From Verrucomicrobia bacterium LW23 (lineage in GTDB: Bacteria; Verrucomicrobiota; Verrucomicrobiia; Methylacidiphilales; UBA1321), in contig QAZA01000018.1 of NCBI GenBank assembly GCA_003054695.1, positions 1 through 42,735 on the forward strand: a stretch of 42,735 nucleotides of DNA. The letters are read 5' to 3'. The position numbers were made by a program, and so were the translations under genes. This document shows positions 17,001 to 24,340 of the stretch, in pieces. How positions within the stretch are numbered: position 1 is the first letter of the stretch; each line of letters opens with the position of its first letter. The notes below the pieces were generated by a model. The model was not told the DNA's origin, did no database searches, and worked only from the letters and a program-made list of their open reading frames with translations.

Positions 17001-17686
17001 CGGCCGGTGACGGGGTTGTCTGCCGAGGCGCCGGGCAGCTCGCCGGTGGTGGGGTTGCGAACGACCAGCGAGCCATCGCTGAGGACGTAGAGCCAGCGCA
17101 CCGGCATGGGCAGCGGGTGGGTCTCGCTGGTGGCCAGGCCGGGGATCGCGGGATCCGCCGCATAGCCTGGGACGGCGGTGGCACCGGGCCGCGTGGGCGT
17201 CATAATGGGGCAGCGCAGCGTGCCGGGTGTGGGCGGGGCGCCGCCGGTGGGGAAGCTGGTGGCGAGGGCCTGATTGAGGTCGACGAAATCGTCGGGGTGC
17301 TCGATCCAGTCGGCGGGGATCTCGGCGGCTGCTGTGGATTCCCCCAGCGGGAACTCGTTGCCGGGCAGGGACATAGCCTCGGCTGTGTAAAGTTTATAGG
17401 AGGTAGCGGGGCTTCCGTCGCCGGCAAAGGTGCGGATGAGGCCGGGCTGGGAGATCCAGGCGACGCCGCGCTGGGAGGTGGCATCGCGGATCTGGGCGAT
17501 CGCGATGTCTACAGCGGAGTCACGCAGCTGCTGGGCATGGAGCTGGGTGAGCTGAGAGTGAGTGATGCGTGTATCGCTAATGGCACGTTGTAGGAACGCG
17601 CAGATCAGAAGGGCCGTAACCGCAATGGAGACCAGTACGGCGATGAGGGTAAATGAATCCTTTTTTCGCCTCAACGATACGCTCAC
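14048..17686 (-). CDS. Verru_Chthon cassette protein A-like exported protein
   Basis: A protein of 1212 residues resembling the large protein A of the Verru_Chthon cassette, a set of prepilin-like proteins seen in Verrucomicrobiota. The N-terminus is a short basic stretch, then SFTLIAVLVSIAVTALLI, a pilin-like hydrophobic helix, then a helical ITHSQLTQLHAQQLRDSAVDIA segment. The rest is a long, Gly/Pro/Thr-rich extracellular-looking region with conserved-looking patches (GRIAFWCDDETCKININTA, RVNLNQQIFPFTYV, SEICEVPLVP, NTFTVHYWVQPL). The prepilin site is degenerate: Ser replaces the usual Gly before Phe, and Ala replaces Glu at position +5. The start is a GTG with AAGG upstream. No B, C or D cassette genes are in the window. 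The function of the family is unknown; surface or appendage roles are inferred from the pilin-like ends. Confidence 0.75.
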   Translation of the reverse strand: MSVSLRRKKDSFTLIAVLVSIAVTALLICAFLQRAISDTRITHSQLTQLHAQQLRDSAVDIAIAQIRDATSQRGVAWISQPGLIRTFAGDGSPATSYKLYTAEAMSLPGNEFPLGESTAAAEIPADWIEHPDDFVDLNQALATSFPTGGAPPTPGTLRCPIMTPTRPGATAVPGYAADPAIPGLATSETHPLPMPVRWLYVLSDGSLVVRNPTTGELPGASADNPVTGRIAFWCDDETCKININTAAGGAFWTPPTDVTWQGAALSWAQPVDGEFSRYPGHPAATALDLVLNETLFFPLLNPTERRQRLLALAPMLEPGGSLEGTRASTSHPLAMQGFGGIYASGTLPSSSTATVLPDAPSESVGTYLNACGRSGGLDAADVQRELPNPAFFLTARSRAPDVTLFGTPRVSLWPIWTNTSRRTGADRLAVASSTIGPADATTSFVVQRADSQSPTADFDDITANQLIFRYLQAITDAPVPGFGASLRAKVETGPGRVAGERDQILTSILDAIRTFNVADTTPGATPFAPGYSATGHALPGAGQVTPLRIGTRQGLGRMTLVAGATMVFSGTGALNPAEPSGAAGQLRMLLMLNGMNPGAGHPQVVDNLRHVVTGLAALKVRFPSGDEAALFPGDSYVNEVRCGPHAFAGGGDRWRGPALLGEHFLMSGPGAVKPLNRTPGPGSYPFFSETLPVPVSGTNFPTSFEFLGGTVRVETQTASGQLVQTTSLQLQPFTAPLPRTHTDMTTRLLTFSYPANSPKLFPSPAHDIVRSIEPIDGDLRVIAARPVVDTSFFRPHRDYANATNRVASIMTTGTNAPAWGRMYRDINVIGSEPPIAFAPSAITNGIARADGGRPDFDSGLGRAPDGPGTRRVDEGTPGGTGTLMDEMLPTSYTGYLVRATNASMPTASAMRQVAGPVVLGGLPTGTLARRPWETLLFRPATAETAGALERHPGAATPPDHLWLDLFTMPVVEPWAISARHSTAGRVNLNQQIFPFTYVRRNTALRAVLRDVRISAKKADALEITETKGASGAMSTRNTLYALDLDRTMAGIDSRERGRPFISASEICEVPLVPALSPAGIPILTSNAGTTTVAQTTYNSISSFLDVDDFWRQAAVTGDNLRESPYAHLHPRLTTQSNTFTVHYWVQPLRNKKMPGVDPTRFFEQHAEILAELRGSAIVERYLETEKAAFDPADPLKPLGPYRFRLLNQQRIW

Positions 17687-17783
17687 ACAAACAGCCTTTC
17701 TCTGTTAGGTGTGATACAAACATGCAGCCCGGGGGGAGGACAAGAAAGAAAAGGCTACAAAATCGCCGAGGCCGCGCTTCGTA

Positions 17784-17822
17784 CAAAAAAAGTCAAGCTC
17801 CTGTGGGTAAAACAGGAGCTTG
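17784..17822 (-). terminator. Rho-independent terminator of the pilin gene
   Basis: CAAGCTCCTGT (17794-17804) and ACAGGAGCTTG (17812-17822) form a perfect 11-bp stem with a 7-nt loop. On the minus strand the stem is followed by GACTTTTTTTG, a proper T-run (17784-17790 on the plus strand is A7). It lies 64 bases beyond the pilin stop codon and upstream of the cassette gene, so the two genes are probably transcribed separately. Confidence 0.85.
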
Positions 17823-17834
17823 TCAGCGGAGACA

Positions 17835-17870
17835 ATTCGAATCGAGGGAATCGGACGCCTCGATTCGAAT
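17835..17870. repeat. 13-bp inverted repeat with internal palindrome
   Basis: ATTCGAATCGAGG (17835-17847) and CCTCGATTCGAAT (17858-17870) are perfect reverse complements with a 10-nt loop, and each arm contains the palindrome ATTCGAAT. It sits between the pilin stop and its terminator, so it may protect the 3' end of the pilin mRNA or be an operator for the gene downstream. No T-run follows. Confidence 0.6.
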
Positions 17871-17885
17871 CGAAAACGGCCGATG

Positions 17886-18086
17886 TTAAACGGAGGCGGC
17901 CTGCGCTTCCTGAAGCTTGCCTTTGATCGTGCCGAACACCTTGGTGATTTCACCACCGAGTTGCTGGAGGACCAGAATGGCGACGACGGAAATGAACGCC
18001 AGGATGAGGGCGTATTCCACGAGGGTCTGACCGGACTTGTTGCTCTTGCGACGGAGCGAAAGGAACTTGGAAAAGGATTTTGTCAT
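17886..18086 (-). CDS. Flp-type pilin precursor
   Basis: A 66-residue protein with a basic N-terminus, then SGQTLVEYALILAFISVVAI, the signature of Flp/Fap pilins of tad systems. The prepilin peptidase should cut after Gly19, leaving Gln at +1 and the conserved Glu24 at +5 with Tyr next to it. A 20-residue hydrophobic helix and a short Lys/Gln-rich tail follow. The start at 18086 is chosen because a strong ribosome site (18101-18110) lies inside the longer open frame that begins at 18140. No prepilin peptidase, TadA or secretin is nearby, so the assembly machinery must be elsewhere. The strong ribosome site and dedicated terminator suggest a highly expressed single-gene unit. Confidence 0.88.
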   Translation of the reverse strand: MTKSFSKFLSLRRKSNKSGQTLVEYALILAFISVVAILVLQQLGGEITKVFGTIKGKLQEAQAASV

Positions 18087-18100
18087 AATAATTTGATTTT

Positions 18101-18110
18101 CACCTCCTTT
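18101..18110 (-). promoter_or_regulatory. Strong ribosome binding site of the pilin gene
   Basis: On the minus strand this reads AAAGGAGGTG, nearly the full anti-Shine-Dalgarno complement. It is 14 bases before the ATG at 18086, a somewhat long spacing. It is the best Shine-Dalgarno in the window and decides the pilin start. Confidence 0.8.
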
Positions 18111-18333
18111 ACTGAGCAGAAAGCTCAATTCGTACTTCAATTAACGGAACAGCAAATTCAAACTTAAGGGCAAAAAAATAGAAAGGAAAGAAAATAGCGC
18201 CGTACTTCGTCCACAATCTTCGTGCTTGCAGTCTGCGGACAGACTTGGTTGACTAACCGGCTTTATTTGAGGGCCACGCGCCCTCGTGCAGCACTTTTGC
18301 CCGAAGACTTTATCCCTGCCAGGAGCCCGCATC

Positions 18334-20136
18334 ATGTCCCTCGAACTCACGCGCAATTTTTGCATCATCGCGCACGTTGACCACGGCAAGACGACCCTTT
18401 CCGACCGCATTTTGCAGGCGACGGGAAGCATCACCGCCCGCGAGATGACGGACCAGCATCTGGACAGCATGGATATGGAGCGCGAGCGCGGCATTACCAT
18501 CAAGGCGCACCCCGTAACGATGCAGTACAAGGCCAGGGACGGGAAGACCTACACGCTCAATCTCATCGACACCCCCGGGCACGTCGATTTCTCCTACGAG
18601 GTCTCCCGCTCGCTCTCCGCATGCGAGGGCGCGCTGCTGGTTATTGATGCCGCGCAAGGCGTTGAGGCGCAGACGGTTGCGAACGTGCACCTGGCCAATC
18701 GCCAAAACCTCAAGCTCATCCCCGTCATCAACAAGATTGACCTTCCCAACGCGGACCTTCCCAACGTGCGCCGCCAGCTGGAGGATGTGCTGACCATCGC
18801 CGGCGACGAAGCGATCCCCGCCAGCGCCAAGCAGGGCATCGGCATCGAGGACATCCTGGAGGCCGTGGTGGAGCGCATTCCCCCGCCGCCCAGCTTTCCG
18901 GACAACAAGCTGCGCGCACTGGTGTTCGACTCGCTGTTCGATGCCTACCGCGGCGTCGTCACCTACGTCCGCGTATTCTCCGGCGAGATGCGCAGCGGCA
19001 CCCCCATTACGCTGATGCACAGCGGCGGCCGGTACGAGGTCAAGGAATCCGGCATCTTTACGCCCAAGCCCACCAAGGTGGACGCGCTGGGCACGGGCTC
19101 CGTGGGCTACTTCATCGCCAACATCAAAACGGCGGCGGAGGTGAAGATCGGCGAGACCATCACCACCACGCAAAACCCGGCCACCGACCAGTTGCCCGGT
19201 TTTAAGGAAGTCAACCCCATGGTCTTCAGCGGCATCTACCCCATCAACACCGCGGACTTTGAAGCTCTGCGCACGGCCATGGGCAAACTGCAGCTCAATG
19301 ACGCGGCGTTTACCTACACCACGGAGAGCTCCGTGGCGCTCGGCTTTGGCTTCCGCTGCGGCTTCCTGGGCCTGCTGCATATGGAGATTGTGCAGGAGCG
19401 CCTGCGCCGCGAGTACAACATGGACATCATCGCCACCTACCCGAGCGTGGTGTACGAGGTGATGTGCACCAACGGCGAGAAACTGATGGTGGACAACCCC
19501 GTCAAAATGCCCGACCCCTCGCAAATCGAGACGATCGCCGAGCCGATGGTGAAGGCGTTTATCATGGTGCCCAACGAGTATATCGGCGACATCATGCAGC
19601 TTGTGCTGGAGAAACGCGGCATTTGCGCGCATACCGAAAGCCTTGACGCCAAGCGAGTTCTGCTGCACTGCGAGATTCCGCTCAACGAAATACTGGTAGA
19701 CTTTAACGACAAGATCAAGTCCATCACCCGCGGCTACGGCAGCATGGACTACGAGTACGCCCCCTACCGCGTGGGCGACATGGTAAAGCTGGACATGATG
19801 GTTAACGGCGAGACCGTCGACGCGTTCTCCTGCATCGTGCACCGCAGCCGCTCCGAGGGCCGCGGCCGCCTGCTGGCCGCCAAGCTTAAGGAAGTCATTC
19901 CGCCCCACCTGTTCCGCATCGCCATCCAGGCCGCCATCGGCGCCAAAATCATCGCGCGCGAGGATGTGGGCAGCGTCGGCAAGAACGTGACGGCCAAGTG
20001 CTACGGCGGTGATATCTCCCGCAAGCGCAAGCTGTTAGAGAAGCAGAAAGAAGGCAAAAAGCGCATGAAGAACATCGGCAGCGTGGAGATCCCGCAAGAA
20101 GCCTTTGTTGCCGTGCTGCGCGCGGAGACGAAGTAG
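18334..20136 (+). CDS. lepA: Elongation factor 4 (LepA), back-translocating GTPase
   Basis: Translational GTPase of 600 residues, the usual length for LepA. It acts on ribosomes and is proposed to assist initiation or to back-translocate stalled complexes. The G1 motif is [13 protein letters not shown], then [13 protein letters not shown] (switch I/G2), [12 protein letters not shown] (G3) and NKIDLPNAD (G4). The LepA-specific C-terminal domain is visible ([20 protein letters not shown] region with [14 protein letters not shown]). The ATG at 18334 has CAGGAG eight bases upstream and begins with [18 protein letters not shown], as in the family. It is divergent from the pilin gene with a 247-base shared upstream region. 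Confidence 0.97.
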   Translation: MSLELTRNFCIIAHVDHGKTTLSDRILQATGSITAREMTDQHLDSMDMERERGITIKAHPVTMQYKARDGKTYTLNLIDTPGHVDFSYEVSRSLSACEGALLVIDAAQGVEAQTVANVHLANRQNLKLIPVINKIDLPNADLPNVRRQLEDVLTIAGDEAIPASAKQGIGIEDILEAVVERIPPPPSFPDNKLRALVFDSLFDAYRGVVTYVRVFSGEMRSGTPITLMHSGGRYEVKESGIFTPKPTKVDALGTGSVGYFIANIKTAAEVKIGETITTTQNPATDQLPGFKEVNPMVFSGIYPINTADFEALRTAMGKLQLNDAAFTYTTESSVALGFGFRCGFLGLLHMEIVQERLRREYNMDIIATYPSVVYEVMCTNGEKLMVDNPVKMPDPSQIETIAEPMVKAFIMVPNEYIGDIMQLVLEKRGICAHTESLDAKRVLLHCEIPLNEILVDFNDKIKSITRGYGSMDYEYAPYRVGDMVKLDMMVNGETVDAFSCIVHRSRSEGRGRLLAAKLKEVIPPHLFRIAIQAAIGAKIIAREDVGSVGKNVTAKCYGGDISRKRKLLEKQKEGKKRMKNIGSVEIPQEAFVAVLRAETK

Positions 20137-20293
20137 GGGGGGCGGAAGCTAAAGTTAATTTCGGTATGAGAGTACGAAGAGAAATCGAAATTCAGCCTAA
20201 ACCTCAATCTGCTTAATCAATTGGTAGATAATGATGATTCGTTTTCTCTTACTCACGTTAATGCGTCTGCTTCGTTCTCTCGGAGGAATTCAA

Positions 20294-20915
20294 TTAATTA
20301 ACTAAGGTTGTTGGGACGGCCTCCTGATCCACTTTAATCCGTGGTCGAAAGTACGCGTACACGCTCTCCTGCGGATTTTTTACGCACCACTGTACATGCG
20401 TGCGCGCAGCAATTTTGGCTCCTGGGTAGAGGGAGGTGCCCTCGAAGTAAGGGCAACGGATAGTGTCGAATGCGGTTTTGGATGCTCGCAAACGGTAGCT
20501 GTGGAGAAAGTTAATGACTGCGCAATCCAGGCTTCGCAACAGTAGGTCGTGGTCGCCGCTAAAGGCGGACGTATTCTCTGGCATGGGCTCGCCAATCAAA
20601 GCGGAACTCATCCGCGGCTTCTTTTAGAATTTGCAGTGACTTCGCCTCTGCCAAATCGAGACAATTACCAGGAATGATGATAGCGCCGGTGACGAAGGGT
20701 TCATTGATGTTGCCCCTAGATCTCTTCGGCTTTTCCTTGAAAAGAGTTGCCCACTCATGAGCCCGAGCGTAGGAGTTTTCCCAAAAATAAGCGCCCTCGC
20801 CCAGCCAATCGTACTTATTCGAACTAACGTGAACTTCGTCAACTCCTGAGAGGATGGCTTCCCCAACTGCGCGATCGCAGCCATGGTAGCCAATCACCCA
20901 ATTGGGCAGTATCAT
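20294..20915 (-). pseudogene. Frameshifted ADP-ribosyltransferase-like toxin gene
   Basis: Two overlapping frames together make one recognisable protein. The first (20915 down to 20559) starts MILPNWVIGYHGCDRAVGEA and has LGEGAYFWENSYARAHEWA. The second (from 20611 to 20294, offset +1) continues with GEPMPENTS, LLRSLDCAVINFLH and a C-terminal FDTIRCPYFEG, VQWCVKNPQESVYAYFRPR. I recognise this as a common uncharacterised family with a Tyr-His-Gly opening like that of ADP-ribosyltransferase folds. A single extra base between about 20611 and 20625 (an A4 run lies at 20622-20625) explains the break. It overlaps the small upstream gene by 4 bases (ATGA), as in toxin-antitoxin operons. It may be a true pseudogene or a sequencing error. 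The toxin role is inferred. Confidence 0.65.
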
Positions 20916-21103
20916 TCCTGATTCAAGGCGGGTTCAGGGCGATAGCGGGCAGCAAGCTTGCCGTTCTCGTCCAAAATGCCAGCAGATTGCAGGAACTCCC
21001 TCGCTTTCTCCGGGGAGGTAAGGTACGGCTTCATGAACTCACGCATCTCCTCGATCTCCCGTGTGGCTTGCTCTGAAGGGAGGGATGAGGAGATGGCGAT
21101 CAT
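20912..21103 (-). CDS. Small antitoxin-like protein
   Basis: A 63-residue, mostly helical protein (TREIEEMREFMKPYLTSPEK, then AREFLQSAGILDENGKLAARYR). The SPEKAREFL..AGILDENGKL segment resembles short proteins I have seen described as encoded just before the YHGCD-type protein. Its TGA overlaps the ATG of the next gene, so the two are translationally coupled. The pair lies in a patch of lower GC (about 38% at 20161-20220 and 45% at 20701-20760, against 68% in a sample of lepA), which suggests acquisition by transfer. The antitoxin role is inferred from size, order and coupling; no DNA-binding motif is obvious. Confidence 0.6.
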   Translation of the reverse strand: MIAISSSLPSEQATREIEEMREFMKPYLTSPEKAREFLQSAGILDENGKLAARYRPEPALNQE

Positions 21104-21169
21104 TGCTTTGTCGTGGCTTAGGCTTTATTACTGGTACTACGCAATGAGCGCGAGCGCAAGCTTCTCCCC

Positions 21170-22255
21170 CTACGCCACCACGGCCTTGGCCGCTGTGGCC
21201 TGGCTTTGGTTGCTGGCGGGCAGCGTCGTCGTGGCCGGGGCGCTGGCAGATTTCGCCTCGGCCGGCTTGGCATCCGCAGCCGGCGATGCGGCGGCTTCCT
21301 CGCTGTAGGCCATGTAGGTTGTGGCCATGGCGCTGCCGATGCTGTTGAGCTTCATCTGCAGCTCGTCGATGTAGTCGTGGATGCCGCGGCCCAGGATGTC
21401 GTCCACCGTGCTGTAGATGATCTCCGAAATGAGGCGGCCGCTGAGCTTCTCCGCCTGATTGGTAAAGTGCTCGTCCTTGGCGCCGGAGATGCGGTGCAGG
21501 GAGTCGTCCAGGGAGTAGACGCAGAAGCGCACGCTGCGCGGGAAGAACTCGTTCAGCACCAGAAAGTCGACGACTTTGTCGGATTCGACATAGCCCGGGT
21601 AGGTGCGGCGATAGCCGGTTTCGGCGGAGCAGCTGCGCAGTATTGCGTTAAGCATCAACGGTTCGCGCACTTTGCCCTTTTTCTCGTGGGGCAGCAGCAC
21701 TTCTTCGTTGGCGTCCAGCATGCGGGTGGTTTTGTCGGCGCGCTCCAGAAATTTGCCGGTCTGGATAAACTCCCAGCCTTCGCCGTGCATCATGGTGGCG
21801 TCCGTAATGCCCTGGAAAAGGTGCGAGCCGTCCTTAATGAACTTGAAGAACTCCGAAGGTGTTTGCCGCTCAATGTCATCCATCGTCACGTGCTTCAGGT
21901 CCAGGTACACGCGGTTCAGCTCCTCCCACATCTCCACGGAGATGGTTTCGCGCACGTGGCGGGCGTTTTCGCGGGCGGCGTTGATGCAGTGCTGAATGCT
22001 GTTGGAGTTCTTCTCATTAAGAATGAGGTACTCCATCACATGCTCGGGGGTCGCCACCTCGTACTGCTGGTAAAACTCAAAAGCGTCGCCGGTGGCGCGC
22101 AACACGGGCTCCCACAACGCGTTACGGCGCTTGGGGTCCAGCGTCGGCAGATCCAGCAATAGCTGCAGGTTAACATCGAGAATGCGCGCGATGTTTTCGG
22201 CCCGTTCGATGTAACGGCTCATCCAATACAAGCTGTCGGCCACTCGGGAAAGCAT
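21170..22255 (-). CDS. Alpha-E domain protein (DUF403)
   Basis: A 361-residue, nearly all-helical protein beginning MLSRVADSLYWMSRYIERAE, the standard opening of the alpha-E family. Other family segments are visible: YLILNEKNSNSIQHCINAAR, ARHVRETISVEMWEELN, and FLVLNEFFPRSVRFCVYSLD. Members are encoded with circularly permuted ATP-grasp enzymes and are thought to help make or modify a peptide or to be part of an amide-ligase system. The last 45 residues are Ala/Pro-rich and not part of the domain. It lies downstream of its ATP-grasp partner with 188 bases between. Confidence 0.9.
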   Translation of the reverse strand: MLSRVADSLYWMSRYIERAENIARILDVNLQLLLDLPTLDPKRRNALWEPVLRATGDAFEFYQQYEVATPEHVMEYLILNEKNSNSIQHCINAARENARHVRETISVEMWEELNRVYLDLKHVTMDDIERQTPSEFFKFIKDGSHLFQGITDATMMHGEGWEFIQTGKFLERADKTTRMLDANEEVLLPHEKKGKVREPLMLNAILRSCSAETGYRRTYPGYVESDKVVDFLVLNEFFPRSVRFCVYSLDDSLHRISGAKDEHFTNQAEKLSGRLISEIIYSTVDDILGRGIHDYIDELQMKLNSIGSAMATTYMAYSEEAAASPAADAKPAEAKSASAPATTTLPASNQSQATAAKAVVA

Positions 22256-22388
22256 AGGGGGGAAGGGGATGGGGCTGTCGGTAAGTTTTGCCGGGAGAAG
22301 GAGTTATGTGTCAAAGGGGACTAGCCTGGGCGCCGGAGCGGTGGGCCGGTGGGCGCCCTTACCGAAGCGCCCGGGCCTGTCGCTGCGA

Positions 22389-22420
22389 CGCCCCGCTGCA
22401 TGTGGTGCAGGCGCGGGGCG
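22389..22420. repeat. GC-rich stem-loop between the ATP-grasp and alpha-E genes
   Basis: CGCCCCGC (22389-22396) pairs with GCGGGGCG (22413-22420), with an inner TGCA/TGCA pair. No T-run follows on the minus strand. It lies about 24 bases beyond the ATP-grasp stop codon and may be an mRNA-stabilising or partial termination structure between two functionally linked genes. Confidence 0.4.
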
Positions 22421-22443
22421 CGCCGTGGTGGGTGTATGGTATG

Positions 22444-23976
22444 CTAGGCGTCGCCGTAAAGGACCCAGGTGTCCTTGGATCCGCCGCCCTGCGAGGAGTT
22501 GACGACCAGCGAGCCTTTGCGCAGCGCCACGCGGGTCAGCCCGCCGGGCACAATCGTAATCTTCTCGCCATAAAGGATATACGGACGAAGATCGATGTGC
22601 CGGCCCTCAAAATGGCCATCCGTGTAGCTGGGGTGGCGCGACAGCGAAACGATGGGCTGGCCGATGTAGTTGCGAGGATCGGCCTTCACCTTGTCGCGGA
22701 AGTCTTCGATCTCCTCCTTGGTCGCCTTACTGCCCACAATCATGCCATAGCCGCCCGATTCATTCGCGGCTTTGATCACCATATTTTCGGTGTTCTCCAG
22801 CATGTACTTCAAGTCGCTGCTGTTGGCGCCCAGGTAGGTAGGCACGTTGGGCAAAATCGGCTCCTGATCCAGGTAAAACTTGATCATCTTGGGCACAAAG
22901 TAATAGATCGCCTTATCGTCGGCCGCGCCCGTGCCGATCGAATTTGCCAGGCTGACGTTGCCTGCGCGATACGCATCCACCAGCCCCGGCACGCCCAGCA
23001 CGGAGTCCTTGCGGAACACCTGGGGATCCAGGAAGTCGTCGTCGATGCGCCGGTAAATGCTGTCCACCTTCTGTAAACCCTTGGTGGTGCGCATGTAAAC
23101 CTTCTTGTCCTTTACCACAAGGTCGCGCCCTTCCACAATCTCGATACCCATTTGGCGGGCCAGGAAGGAGTGCTCAAAGTAGGCGCTGTTATAGACGCCC
23201 GGCGTCAGCAAAACCACCGTGGGGCGGTTGCCGCGCTCCGGCGGGGCGGCCACGTAGGTCAGCACGTTGCGCAGCTCCTCGCAGTAGTCGTCCACGGGGC
23301 GCACGCCGATTTTCTCGAATGCCGCGGGGAAAATGCGCTTCAGCGCCTGGCGATTCTCCAGCAGGTAGGAGACGCCCGAGGGGCAGCGGCCGTTATCCTC
23401 CAGCACATAATAGGTGCCGTCCTTGTCGCGGATCAGGTCCGAGCCGCACACGTGGATATAAATATCCTTGGGCACATTAAAGTGCATGAACTCCGGACGG
23501 AAGTGCTTGGCGCCCAGGATGTAATCCGCCGGGATGATGCCTTCCTTCAGGATGCGCTGGTCGTGGTAAATATCGTGCAGAAAGAGGTTGAGCGCCGTAA
23601 TGCGTTGCGTCAGACCAGCTTCCAGATGCCGCCATTCCTTGTCGGGAATAATGCGCGGCAGGAGATCGAACGGGAAAATGCGCTCCGTGCCCCGGTCATC
23701 GCTATACACGGTAAAGGTGATGCCCTGGCGCAGAAACGAGTTGTCCACCGCGGCGCGGCGCTCGTCGAATTCTTCCCGATCCATATCCTCGATGCGCTCG
23801 AGGAGTGCCTTGTAGTGCGGACGCGGATTGCCGTCCGGCGTAAACATCTCATCGAAAAAGTCTTCGGGCTGATAATCGCCAAACAGCCCGGTGGGAGCGG
23901 TAGGAAGAGGTGAATTTGACACGATGTAAATAGATAGTGCGGATGATAAGAACGGAGCCGTCGCCCCACCGGCCAC
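22444..23976 (-). CDS. Circularly permuted ATP-grasp type 2 protein (DUF404/DUF407)
   Basis: A 510-residue enzyme of the circularly permuted ATP-grasp family, which is predicted to form amide (peptide) bonds using ATP. Family segments are clear: [78 protein letters not shown], and [16 protein letters not shown] near the end. The C-terminus ends in [16 protein letters not shown], a common ending for this family. Start: a GTG at 23976 gives the listed length, but a GTG at 23922 ([10 protein letters not shown]) is also possible and would drop 18 poorly conserved residues. It is followed by its usual partner, the alpha-E gene. The transglutaminase and protease genes often found with this pair are absent here. 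Confidence 0.9.
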   Translation of the reverse strand: MAGGATAPFLSSALSIYIVSNSPLPTAPTGLFGDYQPEDFFDEMFTPDGNPRPHYKALLERIEDMDREEFDERRAAVDNSFLRQGITFTVYSDDRGTERIFPFDLLPRIIPDKEWRHLEAGLTQRITALNLFLHDIYHDQRILKEGIIPADYILGAKHFRPEFMHFNVPKDIYIHVCGSDLIRDKDGTYYVLEDNGRCPSGVSYLLENRQALKRIFPAAFEKIGVRPVDDYCEELRNVLTYVAAPPERGNRPTVVLLTPGVYNSAYFEHSFLARQMGIEIVEGRDLVVKDKKVYMRTTKGLQKVDSIYRRIDDDFLDPQVFRKDSVLGVPGLVDAYRAGNVSLANSIGTGAADDKAIYYFVPKMIKFYLDQEPILPNVPTYLGANSSDLKYMLENTENMVIKAANESGGYGMIVGSKATKEEIEDFRDKVKADPRNYIGQPIVSLSRHPSYTDGHFEGRHIDLRPYILYGEKITIVPGGLTRVALRKGSLVVNSSQGGGSKDTWVLYGDA

Positions 23977-24340
23977 CCCTGGGAAAAGGGCTGCCCGGAT
24001 AGCGAAAGTGCCGGTTCGTCAGGCAAAAGTAAGCTTAAGACGTGCCAAAGAGCGTTGCAAATTGGCGAATCTCCAGCTTTGGCACACAGTCGACGCACGT
24101 GTCCGGATCCATCCGACGTATCCGGCTCTGCCACAAGGCAATATCAACAAGGCTAATCGCCCCATCGCTTTTGCCAGGGCTGCGCGTGAAGGCTGCCGCC
24201 CGACTTACCGCAAAATCATAGAGGCATTCGCGCCGCAATTCACCTTTTTTTCGCTGGTGGCGACGTTTTTTTGTTGCATGACCATCGTATGTCGCACAGT
24301 TGCCGAGGGTTGGGTGGAGCGGAAGCGCCTCCGTACCCCT
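23977..24340. other. Non-coding gap upstream of the ATP-grasp gene
   Basis: It lies between the start of the minus-strand ATP-grasp gene and the stop of the P-type ATPase gene. It must contain the ATP-grasp promoter, but I see no convincing boxes. Two T-tracts near 24247-24277 (plus strand) give it a locally lower GC. The open frame that crosses it from 24008 has no recognisable protein features and runs antisense into the ATPase gene. Confidence 0.4.

Noticed and set aside
17366-17373. GGGACAT in the cassette gene as a repeat unit
   Set aside because: There is no matching ATGTCCC arm at the right distance; a seven-base match is expected by chance.
18310-19908. A 532-codon open frame antisense to lepA
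   Set aside because: lepA is certain from its G motifs, and the antisense sequence is a typical codon shadow.
20611-20630. Programmed ribosomal frameshift in the toxin-like gene
   Set aside because: The shift needed is +1, and I see no typical slippery heptamer or stop-codon pause site, so an indel is simpler.
24247-24277. Terminator-like hairpin with T-run in the gap before the ATP-grasp gene
   Set aside because: The stem is only four base pairs and the T-run is on the plus strand, where no gene ends.
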